Source: UBA11524 sp964542315 (GTDB lineage: Bacteria > Bacillota > Clostridia > Christensenellales > Aristaeellaceae). From it: a stretch of 28,757 nucleotides of DNA. A program made the position numbers and the translations under genes. The stretch is from NCBI GenBank assembly GCA_964542315.1, contig CAZIUA010000027.1, positions 1 through 28,757 of the forward strand. Direction: 5' to 3'. The notes below the pieces were generated by a model. It had not been told where the DNA came from. It saw only the letters and a program-made list of their open reading frames with translations, and ran no database searches. This document shows positions 1 through 7,943 of this stretch, piece by piece (within the stretch, counting starts at the first letter, position 1; each line of letters starts with the position of its first letter).

Positions 1-119
1 TCAGGCCTGCTTGTAGGCCTGACAGTGACGAAGCGCAAAGCCTCGAAAAAGTGGCATTGCCACTTTTCGACACCCTGAGCCCTCCCCCAAGGGAAGGCAC
101 TGGGAATTCTCCGGGGCAA
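1..119. repeat. Non-coding hairpin-rich segment, possibly a dispersed repeat
   Basis: No gene is visible here. Positions 1-22 form a perfect 8-bp inverted repeat (TCAGGCCT/AGGCCTGA, 6-nt loop). Positions 43-70 form a second near-perfect palindrome (TCGAAAAAGTGGCA against TGCCACTTTTCGA, one bulged A). A C/G-rich segment follows at 81-97 (CCCTCCCCCAAGGGAAGG). It lies just after the 3' end of the minus-strand tautomerase gene, so the hairpins may end that transcript. Several neighbouring hairpins in one intergenic block resemble the dispersed non-coding repeats common in gut Clostridia, but that is inference because only one copy is visible here. Confidence 0.4.
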
Positions 120-461
120 TTACAGCAGTCCGCCGTTCCAGCCCCACACACCGATCTCCTCAAAGGTGACGTAGATGCGATCCGGGTCAATGTCCAGCTC
201 TTCGCGCAGGACGTCCGTCAGCGCGCCCGTCAGCGCGGTATAGCTCTCCTCATCCGCAGAGCCAAAGAGCTTCACCTCGCACACCGCGCAGGGCTCATCC
301 TCGCCCTTGAAGAACATGGTGGCGTCATCAACAAATTGCAGCATCAGCCAGTTCTCGGATTTGCCGGGAATCAGTTCGATCGCTTCGCCCATGCGCGCCT
401 TGATGGCGGCCGCCTTGCGGGCTGAGATCTGCACATTGGCTGTTGTCTTGATGAAAGGCAT
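120..461 (-). CDS. MIF/tautomerase-superfamily protein (phenylpyruvate tautomerase-like)
   Basis: The 113-residue length matches the macrophage migration inhibitory factor branch of the tautomerase superfamily. The protein begins Met-Pro-Phe-Ile, so Pro2 becomes the N-terminal catalytic proline after Met removal. It ends in WGWNGG, close to the family's conserved C-terminal NWGWNG signature. Such proteins are small trimeric cytoplasmic enzymes that interconvert keto and enol forms of alpha-keto acids; the substrate cannot be read from sequence. The start is set by AAGGAGGA a few bases upstream of the ATG. It is the second gene of a unit with the nucleoside phosphorylase (18-bp gap), but the two functions have no obvious link. 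Confidence 0.85.
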   Translation of the reverse strand: MPFIKTTANVQISARKAAAIKARMGEAIELIPGKSENWLMLQFVDDATMFFKGEDEPCAVCEVKLFGSADEESYTALTGALTDVLREELDIDPDRIYVTFEEIGVWGWNGGLL

Positions 462-479
462 GGTTTTCCTCCTTGTATG

Positions 480-1265
480 TCAGGCCATTGCTTTTTCCAG
501 GGTGATGCGCCTTGCGGCCTCCAGAGCAATGGCAGCGATCCGGTCTTTTGCGTCCAGGTTGGCGTGGTTGGACAGGCTGCGCACATCCCATTCCGCCGCG
601 TCCAGATTATCCGCGGCATAGAAGAACTGCAGCACTTCCCTTTGGCGGAACTGCGCCACCGCCGCCACGGACGCACACTCCATATCCACACAGATGCATC
701 CTGCGGCCTTGCGCCGGGCGATCTTCTCCCGCGTTTCGCGGTACATGGAATCAGTCGTCCAGCACTTGCCCTCCACGAAGGGAACGTTCATGTCCGCCAT
801 CATCTGGCGGAACAGCGGCGCATAGTGCGTGTTTGCGGCGATCTCATCCGACGGCGGTGCGTAGTGATAGCTCGTTCCTTCGTCGCGCATGGCGCTTGTG
901 GGCAGGATGACCGCGCAATCGCCGATGGCGGCGTCCAGCACGCCGCAGGTGCCAAAGAGCACCAGCGTTTCCGCACCCATGGCGTAGAGCTCCTCCTGCA
1001 AGGCCACGCACAAGGGCGCACCCACGGCCATGGGCATCAGCGCCAGTTCCACATCCGCATAGCGCACCTTGTACACCGGGTGGGACTGACAGGCGCTGTT
1101 CATTTGGCCGATCTGCACCGCATCCGGGAAGAGCGCCAGCATCCGCCCGAAGGTCACGGAGGAAAAGCAGCTCACCGCCACCTTCGGCATGCCGTCCACA
1201 GGAGATACGACCATCTCCGGTGTCATCATAGGCGTGTCGTTCGGGTCGAATTCGTGCAGCAGCAT
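480..1265 (-). CDS. Nucleoside phosphorylase (PNP/UDP phosphorylase family, uridine phosphorylase-like)
   Basis: A 261-residue cytoplasmic protein of the PNP_UDP_1 fold, which splits nucleosides with phosphate into base and (deoxy)ribose-1-phosphate. Visible signatures are a glycine-rich LVLFGTCGVLD segment near residue 105, a TSAMRDEGTSYHY region with the substrate-side aromatic residues, and VDMECASVAAVA near residue 195, where the Met-Glu pair is the usual ribose-binding motif. Length fits hexameric uridine/purine nucleoside phosphorylases (about 240-265). The start follows AGGAGGA. It is the first gene of the unit and has its own promoter at 1295-1323. Base specificity (uridine or purine) cannot be decided here. 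Confidence 0.88.
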   Translation of the reverse strand: MLLHEFDPNDTPMMTPEMVVSPVDGMPKVAVSCFSSVTFGRMLALFPDAVQIGQMNSACQSHPVYKVRYADVELALMPMAVGAPLCVALQEELYAMGAETLVLFGTCGVLDAAIGDCAVILPTSAMRDEGTSYHYAPPSDEIAANTHYAPLFRQMMADMNVPFVEGKCWTTDSMYRETREKIARRKAAGCICVDMECASVAAVAQFRQREVLQFFYAADNLDAAEWDVRSLSNHANLDAKDRIAAIALEAARRITLEKAMA

Positions 1266-1294
1266 AGCGATCCTCCTTTGGATATGCAGCGTCT

Positions 1295-1323
1295 ATTATA
1301 GCCCATGTATTCAGCATTTGCAA
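1295..1323 (-). promoter_or_regulatory. SigA-type promoter of the nucleoside phosphorylase/tautomerase unit
   Basis: On the minus strand TTGCAA (1318-1323) is separated by exactly 17 bp from a consensus TATAAT (1295-1300). The phosphorylase ATG lies about 30 bp further on. Confidence 0.75.
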
Positions 1324-1396
1324 GGGTTTCCAGCACGATCGCGGCGAAAAATCCGCCACCCGATGAATTTCCAGCCGAAAAAACGAAACTCGCCCC

Positions 1397-1425
1397 TTTT
1401 CATTTCCGCCCGACCCCGTTATAAT
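1397..1425 (+). promoter_or_regulatory. Likely promoter of the GH3-GH5 operon
   Basis: Consensus TATAAT at 1420-1425 with a weak -35 (TTTTCA, 1397-1402) at 17-bp spacing, 41 bp before the GH3 start. The poor -35 suggests possible activator dependence, but no operator stands out. Confidence 0.6.
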
Positions 1426-1466
1426 AGAAGAAAAGCCATCCTTATCAGGCAAAGTGAGGAATACAT

Positions 1467-3599
1467 ATGGACGAGAAAAAATTGCAGGCTCTGCTGGCAG
1501 ACATGACCCTGAGCGAGAAGGTCGAGCAGCTCGTGCAGCTCAACGGCGGATTTTTCGGCTCGGATGAGCAGGCCACCGGCCCTGTGTCGGAATTCCGCAT
1601 GACCCCGGATCAGCCCTACCGCACGGGAACGGTGCTGGGCGTGCATGGCGCGGCGTACTTGATCGATCTGCAGGACCGCATGATGGCCCGGCAGCCCCAC
1701 CACATTCCGGCGCTGTTCATGGCGGACGTGATCCACGGCTACCGGACGGCCTTCCCCGTGCCGATCGCCATCGGCTCCACCTTCAACCCTGCCCTGGCGG
1801 AACGCATCACCGCTGCCGCCGCGAAGGAAGCCGCCGCGGCCGGTCTGCATGTGACCTTCTCCCCCATGATGGATCTGTCCCGCGACAGCCGCTGGGGACG
1901 CTGCATGGAGTCCACCGGCGAAGACCCGTGGCTGAATGCGCGCATGGCGGAAAGCGAGGTGCGCGGCTTCCAGGGCAGCGACTACGGCGAGAAGGGCCGT
2001 GTGGCGGCTTGCGCGAAGCATTTCGCGGCGTATGGCGCGGTGCAGGCCGGCCGGGATTACAACGTGACGGAATTGTCCGAGCACACGCTGTTCGAGGACT
2101 ACCTGCCGTCCTACCGCGCGGCAGTCAAGGCAGGCGTCAGCATGGTGATGACGGCCTTCAACACCATCGACCGTCAGCCCTGCACGACCAACAGGCGCCT
2201 GCTGCGCGACATTCTGCGCGAGGACATGGGCTTTGACGGCGTGGTGATCTCCGACTACGGCGCGGTGAGCGAAAGCGTCAGCCACGGCAGCTCGCTGGAT
2301 GACCGCGACGCCGCGAAAAAGGCGATCATCGCCGGCTGCGATATCGACATGATGAGCCAGTGCTATCTGCATCAGCTGGAAAAGCTGGTGCAGGACGGCG
2401 AAGTGGATGAGGCGCTCATCGATGAGGCCGTGATGCGCGTGCTGCAGCTGAAGAACAAACTCGGCCTGTTTGAGAATCCCTACAAGGATGCCTCTGTGGA
2501 AGATGAAGCGAAGCTGCTGTTCTGCGCGGAGCATCAGGCGCTGTCCCGCGAGGCGGCGGAGGAGAGCATCGTGCTGCTGAAAAACGGCGGTGCGCTGCCC
2601 CTGTCGGACAAGCAGAAGCTCGTTGTTGTCGGCGCGCTGGCGGATTCCAGGGCGATCACCGGCTCGTGGGCGCTGTTTGTGGATAAGGCGCAGACCGTCA
2701 CCCTGCGCGAGGCCATCGAAGCGCTCTATCCCCAGGCGGATGTGACCTTCTTCCCTGCGGACAATGTGACCGAGGCCATGCTGAACGCTGCGCGCGCCGC
2801 CGATGCGGTGATCCTGGCGCTGGGCGAAGACCAGACGCAGACCGGCGAATCCATGAGCAAGGCGGACATCTCGCTGTGCAAGGCGCATGCGGCACTCTTT
2901 GACGCGGTGCAGGCGGTCAACGCGAACACGGTGACGGTGCTCTTCGGCGGAAGGCCGCTGGCCCTGCCGGCGCTGGCAGAAAAGACCAACGCCCTCATCG
3001 AGGCGTGGCTGCCCGGCTCATGCGGCTGCTATGCCCTGGCGGACATCCTCTTTGGCCGCGTGAATCCCTCCGGCCGCCTGTCCATGAGCATGCCCTACTG
3101 CACAGGTCAGCTGCCCATTGCGTACTCGGCCTTCCAGACCGGTCGCCCCAAGCCTCCGACGGTAGCCTTCACGCCCTTCGCGTCCAACTATATGGACGTG
3201 CCCAATGTGCCGCTGTATCCCTTCGGCTACGGGCTGTCCTATGGCGAGGTGGCGTACTCCCCCGTGACGCTGGACAAGACCGTCCTGACGGCAGATGGCG
3301 TACTCACCGCCAGCGTGACGGTGGAAAACAAGGGTGATCTGCCCGTCAAGGAAGCCGTTCAGCTCTACCTTCGCGACATGAGGGGCAGCGTCGTCCGCCC
3401 GATGCGCGAACTCAAGGGCTTGCAGAAGGTCACCCTCGCGCCCGGCGAACGCAAGACCGTTTCCTTCACCATCACGGAGGACATGCTCCGCTTCTACAAC
3501 ATCGACATGGATTTTGTCAGCGAGGCGGGCGATTTCACCCTGTGGATCGGCCATGACAGCCTGACGGAGAACGGCGCATCCTTCCGCCTGACCCAATAA
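1467..3599 (+). CDS. Glycoside hydrolase family 3 beta-glycosidase (beta-glucosidase type, cytoplasmic)
   Basis: The 710-residue protein has the GH3 order of an N-terminal TIM barrel, an alpha/beta sandwich and a C-terminal fibronectin-III-like domain. The nucleophile motif GFDGVVISDYGAV places Asp263 as catalytic nucleophile. The second domain contains GEDQTQTGES, where Glu454 or Glu461 is a candidate acid/base. The fibronectin-like domain begins after the PFGYGLSYGEV segment near residue 590. There is no signal peptide, so it probably acts inside the cell on imported oligosaccharides, removing terminal beta-linked sugars. A GH5 endoglucanase starts 12 bp downstream, so the pair can cut beta-glucan outside and finish it inside. 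The start is preceded by GTGAGGA. Exact specificity (glucosidase or xylosidase) is open. Confidence 0.93.
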   Translation: MDEKKLQALLADMTLSEKVEQLVQLNGGFFGSDEQATGPVSEFRMTPDQPYRTGTVLGVHGAAYLIDLQDRMMARQPHHIPALFMADVIHGYRTAFPVPIAIGSTFNPALAERITAAAAKEAAAAGLHVTFSPMMDLSRDSRWGRCMESTGEDPWLNARMAESEVRGFQGSDYGEKGRVAACAKHFAAYGAVQAGRDYNVTELSEHTLFEDYLPSYRAAVKAGVSMVMTAFNTIDRQPCTTNRRLLRDILREDMGFDGVVISDYGAVSESVSHGSSLDDRDAAKKAIIAGCDIDMMSQCYLHQLEKLVQDGEVDEALIDEAVMRVLQLKNKLGLFENPYKDASVEDEAKLLFCAEHQALSREAAEESIVLLKNGGALPLSDKQKLVVVGALADSRAITGSWALFVDKAQTVTLREAIEALYPQADVTFFPADNVTEAMLNAARAADAVILALGEDQTQTGESMSKADISLCKAHAALFDAVQAVNANTVTVLFGGRPLALPALAEKTNALIEAWLPGSCGCYALADILFGRVNPSGRLSMSMPYCTGQLPIAYSAFQTGRPKPPTVAFTPFASNYMDVPNVPLYPFGYGLSYGEVAYSPVTLDKTVLTADGVLTASVTVENKGDLPVKEAVQLYLRDMRGSVVRPMRELKGLQKVTLAPGERKTVSFTITEDMLRFYNIDMDFVSEAGDFTLWIGHDSLTENGASFRLTQ

Positions 3600-3611
3600 A
3601 GGAGCACTGAC

Positions 3612-4772
3612 ATGAAACGCTGCATCCTCCTGAGCCTGGCCATGCTGCTGACCACCTGCGCGGCCGCTGAGGACATGCTGCCCGTACACTATTCCGGTGC
3701 GGCGGGCGAGATCGTCCAGGACATCACCGCCGGGTGGAATCTGGGCAACACGCTGGATTCCTTCGGCGAGTGGATCCTGCAATACACCGACGGCACGCCA
3801 CGCAGCTTCGAGACCGCCTGGGGCAATCCACCCGCGACCCGTCAGGTCATCGACGATCTCCGCGCGGCAGGCTTCAACGCCGTGCGCATCCCCGTCACCT
3901 GGACGCAGCACATCGACGACGCCAATGGCTTCCGCATCGATCCGGACTGGATGGTGCGCGTGCAGGAGGTCGTCGACTGGGTCATCGGCAACGACATGTA
4001 CTGCATCATCAACCTGCACCATGACGTGGGCGGCGACAGCTGGCTCCATGCCAGCGAACGCAGCGTCCGCGCGGACGGCGAGAAATTCCGCGCCGTATGG
4101 ACGCAGATTGCGGATCATTTCGCCGCTTATGACGGGCATCTGATCTTCGAGGGCTTCAACGAGATCCTCGATGAGCGCAGCACCTGGACGTATCCCGGTC
4201 CGGCGGCCACTGCGGCGGTGAATGCGCTGAACCAGCTCTTCGTGGACACCATCCGCGCCACCGGCGGCAACAACGCCAGCCGTGTACTGCTGGTCAACAC
4301 CTACGCCTGCGGCACGCATCCGTCCTCCCTGGCGGATTTCGTCCTCCCTGCCGATCCAGCGGACACCGCCCTCATCGTCGGCGTGCATTATTACGATCCC
4401 GGCGCCTACTGCTCCGCGGTATCCGGCGCATACAACACCCAGCGCGTCTGGACGGACAACGGCGGTCAGGCGCAGGTGGACGCCATGCTGGACAACCTGT
4501 ACACGCATTTCACCTGTCAGGGCATCCCGGTCATCATCGGTGAATTCGGCGCCGCCAACAAGGATAATGCCGCTGACCGGGCGGATTACGCTGCCTACAT
4601 CGTGCAAAACGCAGCCCAGCGCGGGGTGAAGTGCTTCTGGTGGGACACCGGCGGAAAGATCGAGCCCGATCCCGTGCAGGGTTCCTACACCGGTCTGGCG
4701 CTCTACGACCGGTACAGCGGCACATGGGTCTTCCCGGAGATCGTCCGTGCGCTGACCGGCGTCACGCCGTGA
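3612..4772 (+). CDS. Secreted glycoside hydrolase family 5 endoglucanase
   Basis: A 386-residue GH5 catalytic domain. An N-terminal signal peptide (basic start, hydrophobic residues 4-14, likely cut after the Ala run near residue 19) sends it out of the cell. Family landmarks in order: GWNLGNTLD (41-49), GFNAVRIPVTW (87-97), INLHHD (133-138), FNE with Glu184 as acid/base, HYYDPG (259-264) and IIGEFG with Glu311 as nucleophile. It would cleave internal beta-1,4-glucosidic bonds in cellulose, lichenin or xyloglucan; the subfamily is not certain. No carbohydrate-binding module or dockerin is attached, so it is a free, single-domain enzyme. Cys16 is not in a convincing lipobox. Its ribosome site AAAGGAG overlaps the end of GH3, showing co-transcription. 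Confidence 0.93.
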   Translation: MKRCILLSLAMLLTTCAAAEDMLPVHYSGAAGEIVQDITAGWNLGNTLDSFGEWILQYTDGTPRSFETAWGNPPATRQVIDDLRAAGFNAVRIPVTWTQHIDDANGFRIDPDWMVRVQEVVDWVIGNDMYCIINLHHDVGGDSWLHASERSVRADGEKFRAVWTQIADHFAAYDGHLIFEGFNEILDERSTWTYPGPAATAAVNALNQLFVDTIRATGGNNASRVLLVNTYACGTHPSSLADFVLPADPADTALIVGVHYYDPGAYCSAVSGAYNTQRVWTDNGGQAQVDAMLDNLYTHFTCQGIPVIIGEFGAANKDNAADRADYAAYIVQNAAQRGVKCFWWDTGGKIEPDPVQGSYTGLALYDRYSGTWVFPEIVRALTGVTP

Positions 4773-4783
4773 ACGCGCTCTTT

Positions 4784-4804
4784 TCGAGGCATTGGGGACC
4801 TCGA
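4784..4804 (+). other. Small hairpin downstream of the GH5 gene
   Basis: TCGAGG (4784-4789) pairs with CCTCGA (4799-4804) just after the GH5 stop codon. There is no U-run, so it is more likely a 3'-end stabilising hairpin than a terminator. Confidence 0.35.
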
Positions 4805-4856
4805 CGGCTCCCGGGCGATACGGATCCATCCGGAAAGCCTTTGGGACAATCAACAC

Positions 4857-4895
4857 GCCCCCTCCCGAGGATACGCCTCAGGAGGGGGAGCTTTT
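4857..4895 (+). terminator. Intrinsic terminator of the GH3-GH5 operon
   Basis: A strong GC stem (CCCCCTCC...GAGG against CCTC...GGAGGGGG, with offset bulges and an ATACG loop) is followed by a short T-run at 4892-4895. It lies between convergent operons. Confidence 0.75.
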
Positions 4896-4912
4896 CGTTC
4901 AGCGCAGGACGC

Positions 4913-5992
4913 TCATTCCGGGCGGGCGGCGTCTTCGATGGTGGTGACCACCACATTCATGCCGTAGCGGACGTCCGATGTGTCATCCAGCAGGATGGTC
5001 ACGGTGTAACCGGTCTCCTCGGTGTCGGAGGAGGTTTCCGCCGCCAGCAGGGAGATCTTTTCCACCCGGCCCGTCACGGTCTTTTCGCCATTGTCCACAT
5101 AGATGAACGCCACCTCCACCCGGCCGCCGATGGTCAGCCTGTCCAGGTCGCTTTCGTAGACGATGGCCTCCACACGCATGCCGCTGTCCGCGTGGATGCT
5201 CGCCACAGCCGCGTCCGACGCGGCATTCGTACCCACCGTGACGCTGACCTCCGTCACCACGCCGTCCGACGGGGCGATCACATCGCAGGAGGCCGTTTCG
5301 CCGGGGATGAGTTCACCCTCCACCGTTTCGAAGAGCAGGTCGCCCTTCTGCACCGCCTGACCATTCTCCACCGCATAGGACACGATGCTGCCCGTGCCTT
5401 CATAGGCGATGAGCGAAGCACGGGCGAGGCTGCCGCGGCCAATGCGGGACGACGCCGTCATGCCTTCCGCGCGATAGACGAGGATCAATTCGCCCGTGGT
5501 GAAGTTGCCGCTGGTCACCTCCACCGTGAAGCTGGTGCCGTTCACCACCGTGACGCGGCCCGTGCCTGTGCGCTTCTGATTTTCATACGCACGCAGATAG
5601 ACCTGTTCGCCCGGATGGACGAAGCGGTTTGCCTCCGCATCATAGGCATACTGGGTCGATGCGGAAATGGTGTAGGGGGTTGCAGGCTCGATATACGCCA
5701 CCGCGCCATATCGGCTGATGACGGTGTCCGCCGCGTCGCCTGCCTCGCCGAAGACATAGGCCGTGCCATCCTCTTTGGCATGGACCTTGGTGGTGGCGAT
5801 GGTCGCCAGGATGTCGCCGGCCTTCACATGATCGCCCGCGCTGACATACACCGCCGCGACCTTGCCGCCCACGGGTGCAGAAACGGTCTGCGTGTCCGTC
5901 GCGACGACGCTGCCCGTCATGGTGATGGTCTCCGCCAGCGCCGTGCCGCACAGCAGCAGACCCGCCAGCAAAATGGACAGGGTTTTCTTCAT
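4913..5992 (-). CDS. HlyD-type membrane-fusion/periplasmic-adaptor-like protein (second of the operon)
   Basis: A 359-residue exported protein with a signal peptide (residues 1-21, ending TALA). A biotinyl-lipoyl-like half-hairpin follows (VSAPVGGKVAAVYVSAGDHVKAGDIL), and a second lipoyl half lies near residues 215-260 (APSDGVVTEVSVTVGTNA). A beta-barrel segment comes next (MRVEAIVYESDLDRLTIGGRVEVAF). This is the domain order of membrane-fusion proteins that work with MacB-type ABC transporters. About 130 residues between the lipoyl halves hold a beta-rich insert rather than a long coiled coil. It follows the permease by a 36-bp gap. ATG 5990-5992 is chosen over the in-frame TTG just before it because AAGGAGG (6001-6007) is 8 nt from the ATG. 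It is a paralogue of, and differs clearly from, the adaptor that opens the operon. Confidence 0.8.
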   Translation of the reverse strand: MKKTLSILLAGLLLCGTALAETITMTGSVVATDTQTVSAPVGGKVAAVYVSAGDHVKAGDILATIATTKVHAKEDGTAYVFGEAGDAADTVISRYGAVAYIEPATPYTISASTQYAYDAEANRFVHPGEQVYLRAYENQKRTGTGRVTVVNGTSFTVEVTSGNFTTGELILVYRAEGMTASSRIGRGSLARASLIAYEGTGSIVSYAVENGQAVQKGDLLFETVEGELIPGETASCDVIAPSDGVVTEVSVTVGTNAASDAAVASIHADSGMRVEAIVYESDLDRLTIGGRVEVAFIYVDNGEKTVTGRVEKISLLAAETSSDTEETGYTVTILLDDTSDVRYGMNVVVTTIEDAARPE

Positions 5993-6028
5993 CAAAATGA
6001 CCTCCTTGTGGGTTCGTCGGATGCGCGC

Positions 6029-7252
6029 TCACACCGAGCGCAGCGCATCAATGGGGTTGAGTTTGCTGGCCTTGCGCGCAGGCGCCCAGCCGAAGATGAT
6101 ACCCACCGCGGCTGAGAAGCCAACGCCCAGCGCAATGGCATTGCCGGACACGGCGAAGGCGATCTCCATTACCTGGCACATGGCACAGGAGATCATCATG
6201 CCCAGCACAATGCCCAGCAGGCCGCCGATGAGGGACAACAGGAAGGATTCGATCAGGAACTGCGCCTGGATCTGCCAGGGCAGCGCGCCCAGCGCCTTCT
6301 TCAGGCCGATCTCTGCCGTGCGCTCGCTGACGGTGGTGAGCATCATGTTCATGATGCCGATGCCGCCCACCAGCAGCGCGATGGACGCAATGCCGGCCAG
6401 CAGCATGCTGACCATGGAGAGCATGGACTCCATGGTCTCCTCGATGCTGGACATGCTGGTGATGGTGAAGCAGTCCTCCTCAAAGGAGAACATGGCGTCC
6501 AGCGCTTCCTCGATGTTATCGGATGCCTGCTCCGATTCGGCGCCCTCCGCCAGGTACACGGTGAAGGACGTGACCACGCTGGTGGAATTCATCTTCATCG
6601 CCGTGGTATACGGGATGAGGATGGATGCGCTGCCGCTGATGAGGCTGGTGATGCTTTCCGTTTCCGCATCGCTCAGCACGCCGACCACCAGGAACGGAAT
6701 GCCGCTGATATACATGGTCTCGCCAATGGGATCGACACCGAAGAAGAAGGCCTCCTGCGTATCCTGATCGATCAGGCACACATAGGAGCTGTTCTCCTCA
6801 TCCACGCGGTTGATGGTGCGTCCGCGCGCGACCAATTCCGGATTCCGCGTGAAGTAGTAGCTGTTTTTGCCCGAGATGCTCACATTCGTTTCGTATTCGC
6901 CGCCGCGGCTGACGCGTGTGCGCACGGACACCGTCGGCGTCACGCCATCCACCACGCGCAGGGCGGACACTTCATCCAGATCAGCCGAAGTCAGGCCGGA
7001 TTTCAGGTCGCTGCCCGTGACGGATACGGTCAGGGTGCCAGCGCCCATGGAGGAAAACGAATCCGTCAGCGCGCCGGAGAAGCCCTCCACCGTGGTGATC
7101 AGCGCAATGACGGCCATGACGCCGATGAGGATGCCCAGCACCGTCAGGAAGGAGCGCATCCGGCTGCCCAGGATGTTGCTCATGGACATCGACACGCATT
7201 CCCACAGCATGACGAAGGTGCTGCGTAGCCTCTGAGATACGCGTTTAAGCAT
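6029..7252 (-). CDS. MacB/FtsX-type ABC transporter permease
   Basis: A 407-residue membrane protein. One transmembrane helix (about 35-54) is followed by a roughly 200-residue extracytoplasmic MacB-PCD domain, then three C-terminal helices with the FtsX-family stretch around GGIGIMNMMLTTVSERTAEIGLKKALGA. This is the 4-TM topology of MacB-like mechanotransmission transporters, which drive extracytoplasmic adaptors rather than moving solute across the membrane. The start at 7252 (MLKRVSQ) overlaps the ATPase gene by 8 bp and follows GGGAGG; an upstream in-frame ATG at 7333 lies inside the ATPase gene and adds unrelated residues. The 8-bp overlap indicates translational coupling with the ATPase. 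The substrate is unknown; antimicrobial-peptide or lipid export are the usual roles of the family. Confidence 0.9.
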   Translation of the reverse strand: MLKRVSQRLRSTFVMLWECVSMSMSNILGSRMRSFLTVLGILIGVMAVIALITTVEGFSGALTDSFSSMGAGTLTVSVTGSDLKSGLTSADLDEVSALRVVDGVTPTVSVRTRVSRGGEYETNVSISGKNSYYFTRNPELVARGRTINRVDEENSSYVCLIDQDTQEAFFFGVDPIGETMYISGIPFLVVGVLSDAETESITSLISGSASILIPYTTAMKMNSTSVVTSFTVYLAEGAESEQASDNIEEALDAMFSFEEDCFTITSMSSIEETMESMLSMVSMLLAGIASIALLVGGIGIMNMMLTTVSERTAEIGLKKALGALPWQIQAQFLIESFLLSLIGGLLGIVLGMMISCAMCQVMEIAFAVSGNAIALGVGFSAAVGIIFGWAPARKASKLNPIDALRSV

Positions 7253-7943
7253 CGTCCACGCCGCCTCCCTCCGTGAGCACGCCGTCGATGATATGCACCA
7301 CCCGGCGGGCGTATTTGGCGATATGCATGTCATGGGTGATCATGATGACGGTGCGTCCCTCCTCGTTCAGCCCCTGAAAGAGCGCCATGACCTGGCGTCC
7401 CGTGCTTTGATCCAGCGCGCCGGTGGGTTCATCCGCCAGGAGGATGGAGGGATCCGTCACCAGGGCGCGCGCAATGGCCACGCGCTGCTGCTGTCCGCCT
7501 GAAAGCTGGTTCGGATAGTGCTCCATCCTGTCCGCCAGGCCGACGCGCATCAGGATCTCCTCCGCCCGTTTGCGGCGTTCGCGTTTCGGTACGCCCGCAT
7601 AGATCAGCGGCAGCTCCACATTTTTGCGTGCAGTCAGCCTCGGCAGCAGCTGATGATTCTGGAACACGAAACCGATCTCGCGGCTGCGGATCCGGGCCAG
7701 TTCGCTTTCATCCAGCGCCTCCACCGATGCGCCATGCAGGATGTACTGGCCTGATGTGGCCGTGTCCAGGCAGCCGATGATGTTCATCAGCGTCGATTTG
7801 CCCGATCCGGACGGCCCCAGGATGGAGAGGTATTCCCCCGGCGCGATCGACAGGTCAACATCTTTTAGCACATGGGACATTTCCCCGCCCATGGGGTAGT
7901 ATTTGTTGATCTTCTCCATGCGGAAGAACGCATCTGCACTCAT
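7245..7943 (-). CDS. MacB/LolD-type ABC transporter ATP-binding protein
   Basis: The 232-residue nucleotide-binding subunit has all core motifs: Walker A GPSGSGKST (43-51), Q-loop FVFQNHQLL (about 92-100), signature LSGGQQQR (147-154), Walker B ILLADEP (167-173) and the switch His204 in MITHD. It belongs to the group that pairs with FtsX/MacB permeases. Its start overlaps the stop codon of the upstream adaptor gene (ATGA, 4 bp), and its end overlaps the permease start by 8 bp, so the three are translated as a tightly coupled unit. Confidence 0.95.
   Translation of the reverse strand: MSADAFFRMEKINKYYPMGGEMSHVLKDVDLSIAPGEYLSILGPSGSGKSTLMNIIGCLDTATSGQYILHGASVEALDESELARIRSREIGFVFQNHQLLPRLTARKNVELPLIYAGVPKRERRKRAEEILMRVGLADRMEHYPNQLSGGQQQRVAIARALVTDPSILLADEPTGALDQSTGRQVMALFQGLNEEGRTVIMITHDMHIAKYARRVVHIIDGVLTEGGGVDDA

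Noticed and set aside
66..72. 0A box (TTCGACA) near the window start
   Set aside because: It is part of a palindrome stem after a gene's 3' end, not a promoter, and such 7-mers are expected by chance.
3612..3680. Lipoprotein signal (Cys16) in the GH5 enzyme
   Set aside because: The residues before Cys (Leu-Thr-Thr) do not form a good lipobox; a normal signal-peptidase site follows at the Ala run.
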